Source: Chloroflexota bacterium (GTDB taxonomy: Bacteria; Chloroflexota; Anaerolineae; Anaerolineales; UBA4823). Taken from it: a stretch of DNA of 6,854 bases. The stretch covers positions 1 through 6,854 of the forward strand of contig DAOVXM010000140.1 in the NCBI GenBank assembly GCA_030636125.1. The letters are read 5' to 3'. Within the stretch, counting starts at the first letter, position 1. Each line of letters begins with the position of its first letter. The notes under the pieces were generated by a model that saw nothing but the letters and a program-made list of their open reading frames with translations, searched no databases and was not told the origin of the DNA. Made by a program: the position numbers and the translations under genes. Of this stretch, positions 4,812 through 6,854 are shown in pieces.

Positions 4812-6053
4812 CTACTCCTCACTATGAATCTCTGCCCGGCCGGTCATACCAGGTCGAATATCCAGATCGGTTTCGCTCAAAACCAGCATGACGGGAAAGG
4901 TTGCCGCGTCACCAACAGGTGCACCAGCTTGCCAGCCAATCCGCACCACTTCCGCCTCAATAGGTTCATCAGGATAGGCTTTCAACTCGACTACGGCAGT
5001 CTGCCCCGGGGAGATCTGCGCTAAATCGCGCTCGCTCAAATTGGTGGTGTGGAACTCCAGTTGAGTTGTATCTAGCAAGATAACAATAGGTGAGCTGCTG
5101 CCAACCAGTGCGCCAGGGGCAACCTCTATGCTCAACACGGTTCCAGTCCAGGGAGCAAATAGTTGGGGTTTTGCCAGGGCGTCCTCTGCTTGTGCTTGGC
5201 TCAACTCACTTTGCGCCAAAGAAATCGCTGCCTGTTCGACACTCAATTGGGCTATTTCATCCAACTTCCCACCCAATAGTTTGTCCAAATTAAGCTGGGC
5301 CTGTGTCAGTTGGGCCTGGGCGACCGCCAGTTCGGCTTCTTTCTGTGCACGAGTCAGATCGCTGGAAGAGCCTATCAAGGCGTTCAATTTGCGCACTGCC
5401 TTATCGTAGGACTGCTGGGCATTCGCCCAGGCCGCTCCGTTATAGGCCTTGTTGAGGTTGTCATCGGGTTTGTTACGGTAAGGAGCGTAAGCTTTTTCGG
5501 CCTGTTCGAGCGCCTGGGCTGCAAGAGCGACAGAGGATTGGGCAATGGTTATGGTGGCTTCCGTGGCTGGCGCGCCCAAACTATTGAGTTGGGCTTCAGC
5601 TAACCGTACATTCTCTTGGGCTAACGCTAAGGCTTGTTGGGCTTCGGCCTGTCGAAGCGGCAGATCGATCGCCAGCGCGGTAAGGGCTTGTTTCGCCTGT
5701 GCCAGGTTATTCTTGGCCTGGTCAACCTGGAGCGCGGCATGGGCAACGGCTTCCTGCAAAGCTGTATCATCCAACGTGGCGATGAGATCGCCTTCCTGGA
5801 CCAGATCGCCGGCCCGCACATGCACTACGAGCAGCTTGCCGCCGGTCTCAAACCCCAAGGGCAATACCGGCTGCACAACTTGCATAACACCATCTGCCAG
5901 AATCGTTACACCAGTAAGTACAGATGTCGGCGATGGCACAATGCTTTCATCTGGCATGGGCGTGGTGCTGGGTTCAACCTGCGCCGGCTCCTGCGTACAC
6001 CCTACCAGCAACACGAGCATGATTGCCAATAAGATCCAACGTTTTGTATCCAT
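4812..6053 (-). CDS. Lipoprotein periplasmic adaptor (HlyD/MacA-like membrane fusion protein) of an ABC exporter
   Basis: A 413-residue adaptor that would link an ABC transporter to the cell exterior or an outer channel and move an unknown substrate. The N-terminus is a type II signal peptide: MDTKRW, a hydrophobic core, then LVGC with lipidated Cys at 19. A Ser/Pro/Thr-rich linker (20-45) follows. The biotinyl-lipoyl-like domain is split: its first half is about 66-97 (GFETGGKL, VRAGDLVQEGDLI) and its second about 296-328 (LFAPWTGTVLSIEVAPGALV). Between them lies a long Ala/Gln/Leu-rich coiled-coil hairpin (about 99-295). The beta-barrel and membrane-proximal parts follow (about 329-410), with PGQTAVVEL and RPGMTGRAEI. 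The ATG at 6053 has GAGGA 5 nt upstream. The gene lies 42 nt after the permease stop on the same strand, so the two are very likely one operon. The family is clear; the substrate is unknown. Confidence 0.93.
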   Translation of the reverse strand: MDTKRWILLAIMLVLLVGCTQEPAQVEPSTTPMPDESIVPSPTSVLTGVTILADGVMQVVQPVLPLGFETGGKLLVVHVRAGDLVQEGDLIATLDDTALQEAVAHAALQVDQAKNNLAQAKQALTALAIDLPLRQAEAQQALALAQENVRLAEAQLNSLGAPATEATITIAQSSVALAAQALEQAEKAYAPYRNKPDDNLNKAYNGAAWANAQQSYDKAVRKLNALIGSSSDLTRAQKEAELAVAQAQLTQAQLNLDKLLGGKLDEIAQLSVEQAAISLAQSELSQAQAEDALAKPQLFAPWTGTVLSIEVAPGALVGSSSPIVILLDTTQLEFHTTNLSERDLAQISPGQTAVVELKAYPDEPIEAEVVRIGWQAGAPVGDAATFPVMLVLSETDLDIRPGMTGRAEIHSEE

Positions 6054-6058
6054 ATATT

Positions 6059-6063
6059 TCCTC
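6059..6063 (-). promoter_or_regulatory. Ribosome binding site of the adaptor gene
   Basis: GAGGA on the minus strand, 5 nt before the ATG at 6053, inside the 42-nt gap after the permease gene. It supports the chosen start. Confidence 0.65.
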
Positions 6064-6095
6064 GACTGATTCTTCGTACTGCAATCGTTTGATAA

Positions 6096-6854
6096 TCAAC
6101 TCATCCGTAGGATCTCGACCGCTTTGCGCTTGACGATGCGTCGCGCCGAGAACACCGTACCCAGAATTGAGGCCAGCGTCACCATAATGACGATAAAGGG
6201 CATCACAGTGGTGTCGACTGCAAACTGCTGCGGTCGCTGTGCTGCCAGATTCGTCGCAAAGACAATCAGATAGGCCATCGTCGATCCGGCCAGGATGCCG
6301 GCCAGGGCCGCGCTCAACGTCATGGCAATCGACTCTACGCTGAGTATGCCATTCAACTCCCAATTGCGCGCACCGACTGCTTTCATCATGCCAATCTCCC
6401 GCCGCCGCGCATAAATCGTCACATAGATGACGGCAAAGACGCCAAACACGGCCGTGATGAAGCTGAGCAGCGTCATTACGAGCAGAAAAACCTGCTCCTG
6501 CACGCGGTTGTCGCGCGCAAACTTGAGCTGTACCTCGGTGAGCTGCGTCCAGATGTCGTATTTCCGGTTGAACGCCTCGTGCAGGGCAATGTCCACAGCA
6601 GATGGTTCTGCATCGGCCGCGACTGTCGCCAGCACACGGTCCAAAACCCGGTCATCTGCGTTGGGCAGGGCTTCCTGTGGGTCGGTGGTCATGCGCCGAA
6701 AGCCATCCAAGGAGATGAACACCGTGCCGCCACCCAACGCCACACTCTTAATGCGCCCCACCCCTCCAAAACCGGGCAGGCGCTGGGCGATACCCACGAC
6801 GGTCAATTCCTCTTCGTGGTCCAACCCCTCGCCCTGCACCTTGATTGTGCCACC
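6096..6854 (-). CDS. ABC transporter permease, MacB/FtsX type, N-terminus outside the window
   Basis: The C-terminal 252 residues of an inner-membrane permease. The frame runs off the window edge, so the first transmembrane helix and the start of the extracytoplasmic domain are missing. Visible residues 1-115 are the end of the periplasmic MacB-like core domain, including LTVVGIAQRLPGFGG. The FtsX domain follows, with three membrane helices at about 122-147, 170-200 and 218-237. After the first helix comes the family signature RRREIGMMKAVGA (about 150-162), the cytoplasmic coupling segment that contacts the ATPase. The C-terminus KRKAVEILRMS is typical. Such permeases act in mechanotransmission exporters (MacB, for drugs, toxins or siderophores) or lipoprotein release (LolCE). 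The adaptor gene directly downstream favours a MacA-MacB-like exporter. The ATPase is not in view; it is not fused to the C-terminus seen here, but an N-terminal fusion cannot be excluded. Confidence 0.94.
   Translation of the reverse strand, partial: GGTIKVQGEGLDHEEELTVVGIAQRLPGFGGVGRIKSVALGGGTVFISLDGFRRMTTDPQEALPNADDRVLDRVLATVAADAEPSAVDIALHEAFNRKYDIWTQLTEVQLKFARDNRVQEQVFLLVMTLLSFITAVFGVFAVIYVTIYARRREIGMMKAVGARNWELNGILSVESIAMTLSAALAGILAGSTMAYLIVFATNLAAQRPQQFAVDTTVMPFIVIMVTLASILGTVFSARRIVKRKAVEILRMS

Noticed and set aside
5545..6069. 174-codon plus-strand reading frame opposite the adaptor gene
   Set aside because: It is a shadow of the Ala/Gln-rich coiled-coil coding sequence. It has no ribosome site and no family resemblance, and the minus-strand protein has clear domains.

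Overview
The window holds six protein genes, all on the minus strand, so transcription runs from high to low coordinates. It looks like bacterial chromosomal DNA, probably from an anaerobic or facultative Chloroflexota/Anaerolineae-type organism. That assignment is inference: it rests on the lipobox lipoprotein with a Ser/Pro/Thr linker, the Ala/Gln-rich adaptor style, the tungsten-type oxidoreductase and clear Shine-Dalgarno sites. There is no rRNA or other marker to settle it. I see no tRNA, rRNA, CRISPR array or insertion sequence.

Layout in transcription order. (1) 6854-6096: C-terminal part of an FtsX/MacB-type ABC transporter permease, cut by the window edge. It is followed after 42 nt by (2) 6053-4812: a lipoprotein periplasmic-adaptor (HlyD/MacA-like) protein. 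The two look like the end of an export operon whose ATPase would lie outside the window. (3) 4811-4188: about 620 nt with no convincing gene. It contains three perfect inverted repeats whose arms share GTTG...CAAC ends, and the likely msrB promoter. (4) 4187-3783: msrB, methionine-R-sulfoxide reductase. (5) 3602-1863: a tungsten/molybdenum aldehyde:ferredoxin oxidoreductase (AOR family), with a TATAAT box and a perfect AGGAGG site. It is followed after 35 nt by (6) 1827-1576: a small MoaD/ThiS-type beta-grasp protein. This unit ends in a clear rho-independent terminator at 1515-1489. (7) 1396-581: an uncharacterised protein with prenyltransferase/squalene-cyclase-like repeats, with its own TATAAT box. 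(8) 476-1: msrA, methionine-S-sulfoxide reductase, missing its C-terminus at the window edge.

Functionally, msrA and msrB repair the two diastereomers of oxidised methionine and flank an oxygen-sensitive W/Mo-pterin enzyme. That is compatible with an anaerobe coping with oxidative stress, but no shared operon is shown: each block appears to have its own promoter. The AOR-MoaD pair is the most interesting unit. The carrier protein continues past its Gly-Gly with a short tail, and the AOR lacks the first Cys of the textbook C-x2-C-x3-C cluster motif. I did not find a clear new biological system. The best leads are this pair and the family of GTTG/CAAC hairpins upstream of msrB.
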